Shown piece after piece: positions 55,650-63,822 of a stretch of DNA of 64,000 nt. The stretch covers positions 1-64,000 of the forward strand of contig JADZCN010000082.1 of the NCBI GenBank assembly GCA_020851565.1, written 5' to 3'. Source of the DNA: Acidobacteriota bacterium. GTDB lineage: Bacteria > Acidobacteriota > Vicinamibacteria > Vicinamibacterales > UBA2999. The notes beneath the pieces were generated by a model that was not told the origin of the DNA, did no database searches, and saw only the letters and a list, made by a program, of their open reading frames with translations. Numbering within the stretch: position 1 is the first letter of the stretch; each line of letters begins with the position of its first letter. The position numbers and the translations under genes were made by a program.

Positions 55650-57200
55650 TCAGTGCGCCCCGGCGGGTCCGCTTCCCGCCCGAGGCCGCTTCATCAGGAT
55701 TACCAGGGGCACCAGGCACAGGAAGATGACAGCCAACACGCGGAACAGGTCCACGAACGACAGCATGGCGGCGTGCCGCTGCACCGTGCCGTGCATCGCC
55801 GCGAACGCGCGCTGCGAGGCCGTGACCGGATCGGAGCCAGCGGCGATGAAGGCCTGCCGCATCGACTCGAGCATGCCCTGGGCCTGCGGGGAGTAGGCGT
55901 CCACGTGCGCGCCGAGCGTGCTCGTATACACCTGCTGCCTGCGAGCCAGCATGGTCGCCGTGACGGCGATGCCGACGCTGCCCCCCAGGTTGCGCATCAG
56001 GTTGAAGAGGCTCGTGGCGTTGCCCATCTTCTCGCGCGGCACCTGGTCCATGGCGATGGTCGTCAGCGGGACGAAGACCATCGACAGGCCGATGCCCTGC
56101 AGGAACTGTGGCCAGAAGATCTCCCAGTAGCCGGCGTTCAGGTTGAGCTGTCCGAGCCAGAACAGCGTGCCGGCACCCAGCGTGAGGCCGACCGCCACCA
56201 GCTTGCGCGGGTCGAGCCGCCCAATCAGCATCCCGACCGTCGGCATGCCGATGAGCGATCCCATTCCACGCGGCGCCATCGCGATGCCGGCCTCGAGCGA
56301 CGGGTAGCCGAGCAGCGTCTGCAGCATGATGGGCAGCAGCACCAGGCTTCCGTACAGGACGAACCCGAGCGTTGTCATCAGGAGGACGCCCGTCGCATAG
56401 CTGCGGAGCCTGAACACGCGCAGGTCGATCACCGGCTCGCCGGCCATGAGCTCGCGCGCCAGGAAGGCCACGACGCCGCCGCCCGAGAGCACGATCAACG
56501 TGGTGATGAGCGGTGACGAGAACCAGTCTCGCTGCTGGCCCAGGTCGAGCGCCAGTTGCAGCGCGCCGACCCACAGCGCCAGCAGCCCGATGCCCCAGTA
56601 GTCCACGCGCATCGTCTCCCGCCGCAGGTACGACGGGTCGAACACGTAGAGCCTCGTCATCACCAGCGACACGATGCCCACCGGCAGGTTGATGTAGAAC
56701 ACCCAGCGCCACGAGTAGGTGTCGGTGAGCCATCCGCCGAGGACCGGGCCGAGAATGGGCGCGGCCACGATGCCGAGCCCCCAGAAGCCCATGGCCTTGC
56801 CGCGCATGTGCGGCGGGAAGGCCTCGAGCAGCACGGCCTGCGAGAGCGGCTGCATGGCGCCGCCGGTCGCCCCCTGCAGCAGGCGGAAGGCGACGAGGAG
56901 CGGCAGGTTCGGTGCGAGCCCGCAGAAGAGCGACGACACCGTGAAACCCGTAACCGAGGCCATCAGCAGCCGCTTCCGGCCGAACGTCGAGGCCAGCCAT
57001 CCCGTGAGGGGGAGGACGATGGCGTTGGCCACCAGGTACGACGTGAGCACCCAGGTGGATTCGTCGATCGTCGCGGAGAGGTTCCCCGCGATGTGCGGCA
57101 GCGACACGTTCACCACGGTCGTGTCGAGCACCTCCATGAAGGTCGCGAACATCACCGCGACCGCCACGATCCACGGGTTGACCGGGCGCTCCCCGCTCAT
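55650..57200 (-). CDS. MFS drug efflux transporter, EmrB/QacA (DHA2) type
   Basis: A 516-residue inner-membrane transporter with 14 predicted helices. Motifs: MEVLDTTVVNVSLPHIAG (motif D1 region), GWLASTFGRKRLLM (motif A), LGPVLGGWLTD (motif C) and the late LVPLVILMKRPR. It exports drugs in exchange for protons. The start MSGERPVN lies 5 bases after the stop of the HlyD gene, so it belongs to the operon tetR-tolC-emrA-emrB. Confidence 0.9.
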   Translation of the reverse strand: MSGERPVNPWIVAVAVMFATFMEVLDTTVVNVSLPHIAGNLSATIDESTWVLTSYLVANAIVLPLTGWLASTFGRKRLLMASVTGFTVSSLFCGLAPNLPLLVAFRLLQGATGGAMQPLSQAVLLEAFPPHMRGKAMGFWGLGIVAAPILGPVLGGWLTDTYSWRWVFYINLPVGIVSLVMTRLYVFDPSYLRRETMRVDYWGIGLLALWVGALQLALDLGQQRDWFSSPLITTLIVLSGGGVVAFLARELMAGEPVIDLRVFRLRSYATGVLLMTTLGFVLYGSLVLLPIMLQTLLGYPSLEAGIAMAPRGMGSLIGMPTVGMLIGRLDPRKLVAVGLTLGAGTLFWLGQLNLNAGYWEIFWPQFLQGIGLSMVFVPLTTIAMDQVPREKMGNATSLFNLMRNLGGSVGIAVTATMLARRQQVYTSTLGAHVDAYSPQAQGMLESMRQAFIAAGSDPVTASQRAFAAMHGTVQRHAAMLSFVDLFRVLAVIFLCLVPLVILMKRPRAGSGPAGAH

Positions 57201-57205
57201 CGCGG

Positions 57206-58429
57206 TCACTTCGTGTAGACGGTGGGCACGACCGACAACCCCGGACGGAGGTGATGCTCCGGATCCTGGCCGGGGTCGAGCAGGATCTTGACGGGCACGC
57301 GCTGCACCACCTTCACGAAGTTGCCGGTGGCGTTCTCCGGCGGGAGCAGGCTGAACTTCGCCCCCGTGGCGGCGCCGATGCTGTCCACCGTGCCGTGCAG
57401 CGCCCGTCCGTCGAGGGCGTCCACTTCGACCACTGCCTCCTGGCCAGGCCGCATGCCGGCCAGCTGCGTCTCCTTGAAGTTGGCGACCACCCACACGTCG
57501 TCACGGTTGATGAGGGCGAGGAGCGGCTGGCCCGGCTGGACCTGCTGACCCACCTCGATGGCCTTGCGGCCGACGACGCCGTCGGACGGGGCGGTGATTC
57601 TCGTGCGCTCGAGGTTCAACTGCGCCTGGGCCAGTGCGGCGGCCGCCTGCTTCACCCGCGCCTCGGCCGCGGCCGCCCTGGCGCGCGTCACCTGCAGTTG
57701 CTCCGGTGCCGTCTTCGCGGACGCGAGCACGGCACGCGAGCGCGCCTCGGCGGCGCGCGCCTGCACGGCACGCTGCTCGGCCACGGCCACCGCGGTGCGA
57801 GCGGCCACGACTTCGGAGCGCGCGGCATCGACGGCAGCCTTGGATGCGTCGGCCGTGGCCTGCGCGGCTTCGAACTGCTGCAGCGCGATCTCCTCCTTCG
57901 CCACGAGCGGCCGCAGTCGTTCCACGTCCTTCGCCGCCTTGAGGGCCGCGGCCTCGTGCTCCCGTGCCCGCGCCTCGGCCGCCAGCAGTTGCGCCGTGGC
58001 CGCCTCCACCTGCCGGTCGGCGACCGTGACGCCGGCCTCCGCCTCGCTCACACCGCCCGAGGCGGACTGCACGTCGCTGGCCGTGGAGACACTGGCGATG
58101 GGGATGCCCGCGCCGGCGGCCAGTGCGTTGGCCTGGGCATCGGCCAGCTCCGCGGCGGCGCGGTCCACCGCGACCCGGTACTCGCGCGCATCGATCTCGA
58201 CGAGGATGGTCCCTTTCTGCACGAACTGGTTGTCGCCGACGTGCACGGCCAGGACGGGCCCGCCGACGCGCGTCGCGATCTGCGTGATCCGGCCCTCGAT
58301 CTGCGCATCGTCGGTCGACTCGTGGCCGGCCTGCAGCCACTGGACGCCGCCCACGAGAATGGCCACGACGGCCAGGCCGAGCACGATCCAGCGTGCCGGG
58401 CCGCGGAAGGGTTGAGGGGCCTCTGACAT
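57206..58429 (-). CDS. HlyD-family membrane fusion protein (EmrA type)
   Basis: A 407-residue adaptor: one membrane helix (WIVLGLAVVAILVGGVQWL, residues 14-32), a barrel-sandwich half (VGGPVLAVHVGDNQFVQKGTILVEID), a long Ala-rich alpha-helical hairpin (about 85-265), the second half (ITAPSDGVVGRKAIEVGQQV) and a beta barrel. It links the EmrB-type pump to the TolC-like channel. It starts directly after the outer-membrane gene. Confidence 0.9.
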   Translation of the reverse strand: MSEAPQPFRGPARWIVLGLAVVAILVGGVQWLQAGHESTDDAQIEGRITQIATRVGGPVLAVHVGDNQFVQKGTILVEIDAREYRVAVDRAAAELADAQANALAAGAGIPIASVSTASDVQSASGGVSEAEAGVTVADRQVEAATAQLLAAEARAREHEAAALKAAKDVERLRPLVAKEEIALQQFEAAQATADASKAAVDAARSEVVAARTAVAVAEQRAVQARAAEARSRAVLASAKTAPEQLQVTRARAAAAEARVKQAAAALAQAQLNLERTRITAPSDGVVGRKAIEVGQQVQPGQPLLALINRDDVWVVANFKETQLAGMRPGQEAVVEVDALDGRALHGTVDSIGAATGAKFSLLPPENATGNFVKVVQRVPVKILLDPGQDPEHHLRPGLSVVPTVYTK

Positions 58430-59812
58430 CTACTGCGCTCCTGTCTGGAGGGTCGACACGGCTTCCTCGGCGATGCCGATGGCGCGGGCCAGCATCGCTT
58501 TGGCGACGTTGTGGTGGTAGAGTGCCGCGATGCGCGCCTCCGCGGCTGCCGCGACCGACTCCTGCGCGAGGACCACCTCGATGTTGCCCGCCACGCCCGC
58601 CGCGAACCGGTCCCGCGCCTGCTCCAGTTCCTGCGCAGCCAACGCGACCGCGGTGTCGGCGACGTCGATCTGCTGCGCCGCCGCTCGCACGTCGAGCAGG
58701 GCCGTGCGCACCTCGAAATCGATGCGTCCCTTGAAGTCCTCGTACTCGGCGCGGCGCTGGCGGACGACGGCCTCGGCTTCCGACCGGCGGCCGTGCACGC
58801 GGCCCCCCTCGAACATCGGCACCCGGACCGTGGCGGCAATCGTGTACGTAGCATGCGCGTTCGACGCCTGTTGCCCGATGACGCCGTAATCGGCGTCGAG
58901 ATGGAGGCTCGGCAGCCGCTCGGCCGAGGCGGCGCTGACCGTGGCCTCGGCCGCGGCCAGGCGCTCGGCGGCCGCGAGGAAATCGGGGCGGCGCGCAAGG
59001 GCCTCGGCCAGCGCCGTCTCGACCGACACCGCGGCCATGGGCGCGTAGGGCATGGCATCCTCGAGCGCGATCGCCTGGCCCAGCGGCAGGCCGATGGCGC
59101 GGGCGAGCCGCAGCCGCGCCTTCTCGAAGTCATTCTCCGTCACGCTCAGCCGGTGTCGCTGCGCCTGCACCTGCGCCTGGGCCCGCACCACGTCGATGCC
59201 GGCCACCAGGCCCGAGGCCTTCAGGTTCGACGCCTGGGTCAGCAGCGTCTCGGCGGTGGCCAGCTGCGCACGCGCCACCTCCACGCGGCTGCCGGCGGTG
59301 ACGGCCTCCAGGTACAGATTGACGGACACCAGCACCACCAGTTCGCGCGCCGAGCGGATGCCCAGCTGCGCCGCGCGCTCGTGGCGGGCGGCGGCCCGGG
59401 CGTCGTTCAGGGCTGCGAAATCCACGAGCGGCTGCGACAGGCTGACCCGCGCATCGAAGACGGTGAAGGGCCCGACAATCGGGTCCGGCGCCGGGAAGCC
59501 GAAGGCCTCGAGGTTGATGACCTGCCGGCGCTCGCCGACGGCGCCGCTCACATGCGGCAGCAGGTCGGACAAGGCGCGCCACCGCGCGCCGTGAGCAGCG
59601 CGTGCGGCCTCGTCCTGCAGCAGCAGCCCGAGGTTGTGCTGCAGGCCGCGGGTGATGACGTCCTTCAGCGAGAGGCGCAGCCTAGCGGCCGACACCTCGC
59701 CGGCGGGCACGCTGCCGTGGAAAGGATCGCTCCCCTCGGTGGACTGCGCCCGCGCGCCGGAGGCGGGCGCCATCACCAGCAGGGCGATCGCGGCCAGTCG
59801 TCGCACGATCAT
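58430..59812 (-). CDS. TolC-family outer-membrane efflux channel
   Basis: A 460-residue protein with a signal peptide (to about residue 22) and the two OEP repeats. The first has LSLKDVITRGLQHNLGLLLQDEAARAAHG, the second ALAEALARRPDFLAAAERLAAAEA. Long helices (LNDARAAARHERAAQLGIRSA) form the periplasmic tunnel. It completes the tripartite pump. Its ATG overlaps the tetR stop (ATGA). Confidence 0.9.
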   Translation of the reverse strand: MIVRRLAAIALLVMAPASGARAQSTEGSDPFHGSVPAGEVSAARLRLSLKDVITRGLQHNLGLLLQDEAARAAHGARWRALSDLLPHVSGAVGERRQVINLEAFGFPAPDPIVGPFTVFDARVSLSQPLVDFAALNDARAAARHERAAQLGIRSARELVVLVSVNLYLEAVTAGSRVEVARAQLATAETLLTQASNLKASGLVAGIDVVRAQAQVQAQRHRLSVTENDFEKARLRLARAIGLPLGQAIALEDAMPYAPMAAVSVETALAEALARRPDFLAAAERLAAAEATVSAASAERLPSLHLDADYGVIGQQASNAHATYTIAATVRVPMFEGGRVHGRRSEAEAVVRQRRAEYEDFKGRIDFEVRTALLDVRAAAQQIDVADTAVALAAQELEQARDRFAAGVAGNIEVVLAQESVAAAAEARIAALYHHNVAKAMLARAIGIAEEAVSTLQTGAQ

Positions 59813-60462
59813 TTCTTCTGCCCTCGCGCGGGCTGGAGGCCCGTCCAGATGAGATCGGTCAGGAACTCGATGTCGCGGGACGCGCTCGCCTTCGAGCCGA
59901 TGAGCAGGTGCCGCGCGACGAGCCCCTTGCTCATATCGAACACGGCCAGGGCGGCGGCCCCGGCATCCACCGGCCGAATCTCGCCGGAGGCCACGGCCCG
60001 CGCGATCACCTTCTTGAGCGCCCGCGTCTGCCGGTCCAGCGCCTGCTGTGATGCGCCGCGCAGCGTGCCAGAGGCGGCCACCTGGCGGGCGAACTCCGCG
60101 ACGTAGATGCGGAAGAAGTCGGGGTGCTGCTGGAAGTACTCCGCGCGGACGGCCACGAAGGCCTGGATGGCCTCACGGGCAGTGGCCGCCTGCTCGACCC
60201 GCTCGAGAATGAGGCGCCCGAGCTCGGCCATGCCGGCCGCAAAGGTGGCCTCGTAGATGGCCTGCTTCGACGGGTAGTAGAGATACACCGTCCCCTTCGC
60301 CACCGCCGATGCCTCGGCGATGGCTTCCACGGTCGCCTGCTCGAACCCGCGCTCGCCGAAGACACGTCGCGCCGCCTCGATGATGGATCGCCGCCGGAAC
60401 TCGGTGACGACATCTTCCTTCGAGGGAGGAGCCGACGCGGCGCTGGATGACTTGTCAGTCAT
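59809..60462 (-). CDS. TetR/AcrR-family transcriptional regulator
   Basis: The 217-residue protein has an N-terminal TetR_N helix-turn-helix (about 22-68: RRSIIEAARRVFGERGFEQATVEAIA, then GTVYLYYPSKQAIYEATF) and a helical ligand-binding domain. It heads the efflux operon and probably represses it through the 14-bp operator directly upstream, with drugs as inducers. It overlaps tolC by ATGA, so regulator and pump are one transcript. Confidence 0.92.
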   Translation of the reverse strand: MTDKSSSAASAPPSKEDVVTEFRRRSIIEAARRVFGERGFEQATVEAIAEASAVAKGTVYLYYPSKQAIYEATFAAGMAELGRLILERVEQAATAREAIQAFVAVRAEYFQQHPDFFRIYVAEFARQVAASGTLRGASQQALDRQTRALKKVIARAVASGEIRPVDAGAAALAVFDMSKGLVARHLLIGSKASASRDIEFLTDLIWTGLQPARGQKK

Positions 60463-60467
60463 GTCTA

Positions 60468-60486
60468 TGACCGAACGGTCAGTATA
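60468..60486 (-). promoter_or_regulatory. TetR operator with overlapping -10 box
   Basis: The inverted repeat TGACCG-N2-CGGTCA (60468-60481) is only 5 bases from the tetR ATG. On the minus strand the -10 box TATACT (60481-60486) abuts it; the -35 is weak. A repressor bound here would block the whole tetR-tolC-emrAB transcript. Confidence 0.7.
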
Positions 60487-60633
60487 CCAAACTCCTCAGT
60501 CGGCACGAGCGGGACCGGCTGGACTCCGCGTCGCCGCCGACCGCATGCGCCTCACCCGGGGACTCGCCGGGCTCCTGTCGCCTCGACGGAACGTTGCGCG
60601 GCGCACCTCCGCGTTGGCGCCACGCGTCTTTGC

Positions 60634-60639
60634 TATAGT
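60634..60639 (+). promoter_or_regulatory. Possible -10 box for the DUF2911 gene
   Basis: TATAGT lies about 67 bases before the ATG at 60706 in an otherwise GC-rich leader. GCGTTG, 17 bases upstream, is only a poor -35. Tentative. Confidence 0.35.
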
Positions 60640-60705
60640 CGAAGATTGGGCGACGGGCCGACCAGCTCGACAGGCGCCCGGTGACGCACCATCAGGAGGC
60701 ATTGA

Positions 60706-61254
60706 ATGCGGCGACTCATGTTCCCATTGGCGGCCATGGCAGTGGCAGCCCTGTTCACGACCGCGCTCCACGCGCAGAAGACCACCCAGCTCAAGGTAGG
60801 CGGTGGCGGCAGCCCCCACGTGCTGAGCGAATGGACGATTGACGGCGCCCACATCTCCATCGAGTACGGCCGCCCGTCCCTGAAGGGACGCACCGTCGGC
60901 AAGGAGGTGGCGACCTACGGGGAGGAATGGCGGACCGGCGCCGACGAGGCCACCACGATCAAGACCGACAAGGCCTTGATGTTCGGCATGCTGCACGTGA
61001 ACCCCGGCACCTATACGCTCTACACGCTGCCGAGCGAGAAGGGCTGGCAGTTGATCGTCAGCAAGAAGACCGGGCAGTGGGGCATCCCCTACCCGAAGGG
61101 CGAGGACGTGGGCCGCGTCGCGATGCGGATGGGCGCGCCGCCCGCCCCGGCCGAGATGGTGACCATCTCCATTGAGGACACGCCGGCCGGCGGCACGCTG
61201 CACATCGACTGGGGCACCACCCGCGCCAGCGCGGCCTTCACGGTCATGAAGTAG
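60706..61254 (+). CDS. Exported DUF2911 protein
   Basis: A 182-residue secreted protein: signal peptide to about residue 23, then the DUF2911 core with ISIEYGRPSLKGRTVGKEV, YGEEWRTGADEATTIKTDKAL and NPGTYTLYTLPSEKGWQLIV, ending in a beta strand (GTLHIDWGTTRASAAF). The family is common in Bacteroidetes and Acidobacteria and its function is unknown. AGGAGG lies 8 bases upstream of the ATG. Confidence 0.85.
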   Translation: MRRLMFPLAAMAVAALFTTALHAQKTTQLKVGGGGSPHVLSEWTIDGAHISIEYGRPSLKGRTVGKEVATYGEEWRTGADEATTIKTDKALMFGMLHVNPGTYTLYTLPSEKGWQLIVSKKTGQWGIPYPKGEDVGRVAMRMGAPPAPAEMVTISIEDTPAGGTLHIDWGTTRASAAFTVMK

Positions 61255-61344
61255 GAATCAGGGAGTCAGGGGTCAGGGGTCAGGGATCAGGAGTCAGGGG
61301 CCGGTCCGACCTTTGACTCCCGCCCCCCCGACTCCCGACTCCCG
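61255..61344. repeat. Inverted GGGGTCAG/GACTCCC repeat array
   Basis: Units GGGAGTCAGG, GGGTCAGG and GATCAGG (61261-61300) face GACTCCC units (61315-61344). The two halves can pair. The array begins right after the DUF2911 stop and encodes the last residues of the convergent NTP transferase. It may act as a two-way terminator. Confidence 0.7.
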
Positions 61345-61956
61345 GCGCAATCGTCCCGCTGCCATTCGCTGTGCCCGTTCGTAATCTGCGGGCACGTCCA
61401 GATCGAGAAACGCTCCCTCGTCATCCACCGCCACATTCAGCAGGTCGCTCGCGTGCGCGCGCACGATGGGCTTTGCGCCGGCCGCGGGATCCGCGGCCCG
61501 CAACTCGGTGAACAGCCGGCGATCGAACAGCACGGGGTGGCCATGCTCGTCACCTCGTGCGGGCCGTACGATGGGCGCGCCGGTCTCGCGCCATGCGCGC
61601 ATGAGGGCACCGACCGTCGCGGGCGAGACCATCGGCACGTCCACCAGTGTTATCAGCGCGGCCTCCAGGAGCGGATGGTCGAGCGCGTCGAGGCCGCAGA
61701 GCGTGGAGGACAGTTGGCCCTCCGCCCAGCCGGGGTGAACCACCACCCGCAGGCGCCGATCGCGCAGGCGGAGGGCGTGCCGGACGGCATCGGGATGCGC
61801 GCCGGCCACGACGACCACCCGCGGCACCCCTGCCGCGAGCAGCGCGGCCACCCCCATCGACAACACCGTGTGGCCGCCATGCCCCAGCGGCAGGCCGGCC
61901 TTCGGCTGTCCCATCCGGGACGAGGCCCCGGCCGCGAGGACGACCGCGCCAATCAT
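61294..61956 (-). CDS. MobA-like NTP transferase
   Basis: A 220-residue nucleotidyltransferase: LAAGASSRMGQPKAGLPL at residues 7-24 for nucleotide binding, LVDVPMVSPATV for metal, HPVLFDRRLF and LDLDVPADYERAQRM. It resembles MocA/MobA cytidylyl- or guanylyltransferases and is a second copy besides the one at 28349. GGGGGGAG precedes the ATG; the frame is open further upstream without a start context. The final 17 residues come from the repeat array at 61255-61344. Confidence 0.8.
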   Translation of the reverse strand: MIGAVVLAAGASSRMGQPKAGLPLGHGGHTVLSMGVAALLAAGVPRVVVVAGAHPDAVRHALRLRDRRLRVVVHPGWAEGQLSSTLCGLDALDHPLLEAALITLVDVPMVSPATVGALMRAWRETGAPIVRPARGDEHGHPVLFDRRLFTELRAADPAAGAKPIVRAHASDLLNVAVDDEGAFLDLDVPADYERAQRMAAGRLRRESGVGGAGVKGRTGP

Positions 61957-62197
61957 CGGGCTCCCCCCGGCATCAGCGGCACGTGCACACTCTTGCACTC
62001 CCTGGTAAACGGCACTCCCGGCTCGAGCGTATGCTTGACTTACCGCGAACGACCTGCCTACACTGGCTCCCCAACTCAAGGTTCCCCAACGCTCCCCGGC
62101 GCCGGCCATTCCTGGCCTCATTGTCTGATACCACCGGTATCTGCGGGTGCGGCAGTTCCTGGATGTTCCCAGGAGCTAGGAATCGGAGGATACGGGT

Positions 62198-62401
62198 ATG
62201 CCGACCGGAACGATCGCACGACTCCTCATCGACAAGGGGTTCGGGTTCATCCGGGATGAGTCCGGCCTCGAACATTTCTTCCACCGCAGCTCGGTGCGGG
62301 GGACGGTGTTCGAACTGCTTCGAGAGGGGCAGCGCGTCGAGTTCACTCCTGAAGAATCGCAGAAGGGTCCCCGCGCCGGAGACATCCGGCTGATCGAGTA
62401 G
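62198..62401 (+). CDS. Cold-shock domain protein
   Basis: A 67-residue single OB-fold CSD protein. RNP1 KGFGFIR (residues 13-19) and the RNP2-like HFFHRSSV (26-33) are visible. It binds single-stranded RNA or DNA and may act as an RNA chaperone. GGAGG precedes the ATG. A terminator hairpin overlaps its stop codon. Confidence 0.88.
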   Translation: MPTGTIARLLIDKGFGFIRDESGLEHFFHRSSVRGTVFELLREGQRVEFTPEESQKGPRAGDIRLIE

Positions 62402-62426
62402 CGCGCGGCGCTGCTCCTTGTTTTTT
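62397..62426 (+). terminator. Intrinsic terminator of the cold-shock gene
   Basis: AGTAGCGC / GCGCTGCT form an 8-bp stem (62397-62404 with 62408-62415, one G-U pair) with a 3-base loop. Then CCTTG and a run of six T (62421-62426) follow. The stem contains the TAG stop codon of the gene. Confidence 0.7.
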
Positions 62427-62497
62427 GTAAGACTTGCTTCCCGACCGGCCCCGCTCCCTGGGGCCGGAGTCTCAATCCCCACAATTCGCCGCTTCCA

Positions 62498-62568
62498 GGG
62501 GTCTCGCGTTCTGGGGTTCTCGGGGTCTGGGGTTCTCGGGTTCTGAGGTTCTCGAGTTCTCGGGTCGA
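62498..62568. repeat. GGTTCTCGGG-type repeat array
   Basis: About seven degenerate units of GTTCTCGGG/GTTCTGGGG follow each other at a 10-base spacing. They are the reverse complement of the GAGAACCC units at 52511-52550. Confidence 0.75.
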
Positions 62569-62619
62569 GGTCCGCGCGGGCGATTCTCTGAGCACCTGGT
62601 TTCGCTCCCAGCCCCCGGC

Positions 62620-62670
62620 CTCATCTGCGTTATCTGCGCTATCTGCGGCCTCTGCGTTCATCTGCGGCCC
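62620..62670. repeat. ATCTGCG repeat array beside selC
   Basis: Units of (A/C)TCTGCG start at 62623, 62632, 62641, 62650 and 62660, mostly a 9-base period. The same unit forms the inverted repeat at 34051-34182. It ends about 12 bases before the 3' end of the selenocysteine tRNA. Confidence 0.8.
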
Positions 62671-62681
62671 GGCATCGATGT

Positions 62682-62777
62682 TGGCGGAAGCGTATGGGAG
62701 TCGAACCCATCCTGCCCCGCAAGGAGGCAGCAGCCGGTTTTGAAGACCGGGAGGGCCACCGGGCCCCGGTCGCTTCC
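62682..62777 (-). tRNA. selC: Selenocysteine tRNA (anticodon UCA)
   Basis: The minus strand folds as a tRNA-Sec of 96 nt with an encoded CCA. Acceptor arm GGAAGCG/CGCTTCC (an eighth pair would be A-A), 6-bp D stem with a 4-base loop, anticodon stem CCGGT/ACCGG with loop CTTCAAA (anticodon TCA at 62741-62743), a 7-bp variable arm (CTGCCTC/CGGGGCAG region) and T loop TTCGACT. The long variable arm and UCA anticodon separate it from tRNA-Ser. It implies that UGA is decoded as selenocysteine in this organism; selA, selB and selD are not in the window. Confidence 0.92.
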
Positions 62778-62843
62778 AGCTCGATCATAACAGTCTGCCA
62801 TCGCTCCCGCGGAAGCGCCGGCGCCATGGCGAGATGGATCCTC

Positions 62844-63545
62844 CTACAGCGCACACAACAGGCGAAGCACCTCTCCGGTATCCGAGAGATCGTCCAGTGC
62901 GACGTCGGCACCGGCCCGCTCGAGCTCGACGCGCGTGTGGCCCCCTGTCGCCACCGCGATGGACCGGGCGCCCGCGACGGCCGCGCACGCCACGTCGTGC
63001 GGCGTGTCCCCGATGACGACCACGCGCGTACGGGCCGCACCGGGCACGCCGCGCTCGACGGCCCTCTTCAGGGCGATCGGGACCAGCGCGTTGCGGTCCG
63101 CCGAGTCGTCCGAGAACGCGCCCCAGCCGAAGTAGTCCCACAGGGCGAAGTGACCGAGCTTGATCTCCGCCGCTTCGCGGTAGTTCCCGGTCAGCAGGGC
63201 GAGGTGCAACTCGGGCCGCGATCGCACGGCGTCGAGCAGCGCGTGGACGCCGGGCATCACGCCCTTGATGCCCGTGCCCGGGCGCAGGATCTCCTCGGAC
63301 AGGCGGGGCACGTACGCGCCGCGGAACTTCTCGTGATTCTCGGGCGTGTCAGGAACGCCCGTTCGAAGGAAGGCCTGGGACACCAACCACGAGTCGGTGC
63401 GGCCGCCCATCGAGATGCCCGCGAACGCGTCGGGCATGCCGAACAGGGCTTCGAAGGCCGCCTCCATCGCTCGTACGCCGGCGCGACCGGTCAAAAGGAG
63501 TGTGCCGTCGATGTCGAACAGCACGAGCGCCGGCCTCGGGCTCAT
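62844..63545 (-). CDS. HAD-superfamily hydrolase (phosphoglycolate phosphatase-like)
   Basis: The 233-residue HAD phosphatase has motif I FDIDGTLL (nucleophile Asp near residue 9), motif II LLTGNY, Lys in IALKRA and motif III VVVIGDTPHDVACA. The cap (about 20-85) is of the small helical type as in phosphoglycolate phosphatases. The start was taken at MSPRPALVLFD just before motif I; the longer frame lies in a repeat array. Substrate unknown. Confidence 0.83.
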   Translation of the reverse strand: MSPRPALVLFDIDGTLLLTGRAGVRAMEAAFEALFGMPDAFAGISMGGRTDSWLVSQAFLRTGVPDTPENHEKFRGAYVPRLSEEILRPGTGIKGVMPGVHALLDAVRSRPELHLALLTGNYREAAEIKLGHFALWDYFGWGAFSDDSADRNALVPIALKRAVERGVPGAARTRVVVIGDTPHDVACAAVAGARSIAVATGGHTRVELERAGADVALDDLSDTGEVLRLLCAL

Positions 63546-63813
63546 TGCCGATTGCCGATTGACGATTGAGCGATTCATTTCGCGATGGTCGATAGTCTCA
63601 TTGGGCATTCGGATTGGGGGATTCAGGCATTGCGGCATTGAGGGAGCGACGGTGCCAAGCGGCGACCAGCGAGGCCGCCAGGCGACGGTACAGACGGCGC
63701 GATGGCGGAATGCCGCGATCACCCAATCACTCAATCACCCAATCCAATGAGCAATGCGCAATCACTCGATCACCCAATGAATCGGCAATCGCCAATCGGC
63801 AATCGTCAATGGG
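63543..63813. repeat. Inverted ATTGCCG/CGGCAAT repeat array
   Basis: ATTGCCGATTGCCGATTGAC-type units (63543-63575) face CGGCAATCGCCAATCGGC-type units (63780-63813), complementary to each other. Between them lie further CATTCGG/CACCCAATC units in both directions. The left arm includes the HAD start codon; the right arm ends 10 bases from the stop of the next gene. Confidence 0.75.
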
Positions 63814-63822
63814 CACCCTCAC

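Noticed and set aside
62620..62670. CRISPR array
   Set aside because: Units are 7-9 bases without unique spacers and no cas gene is nearby; it is a short tandem repeat.
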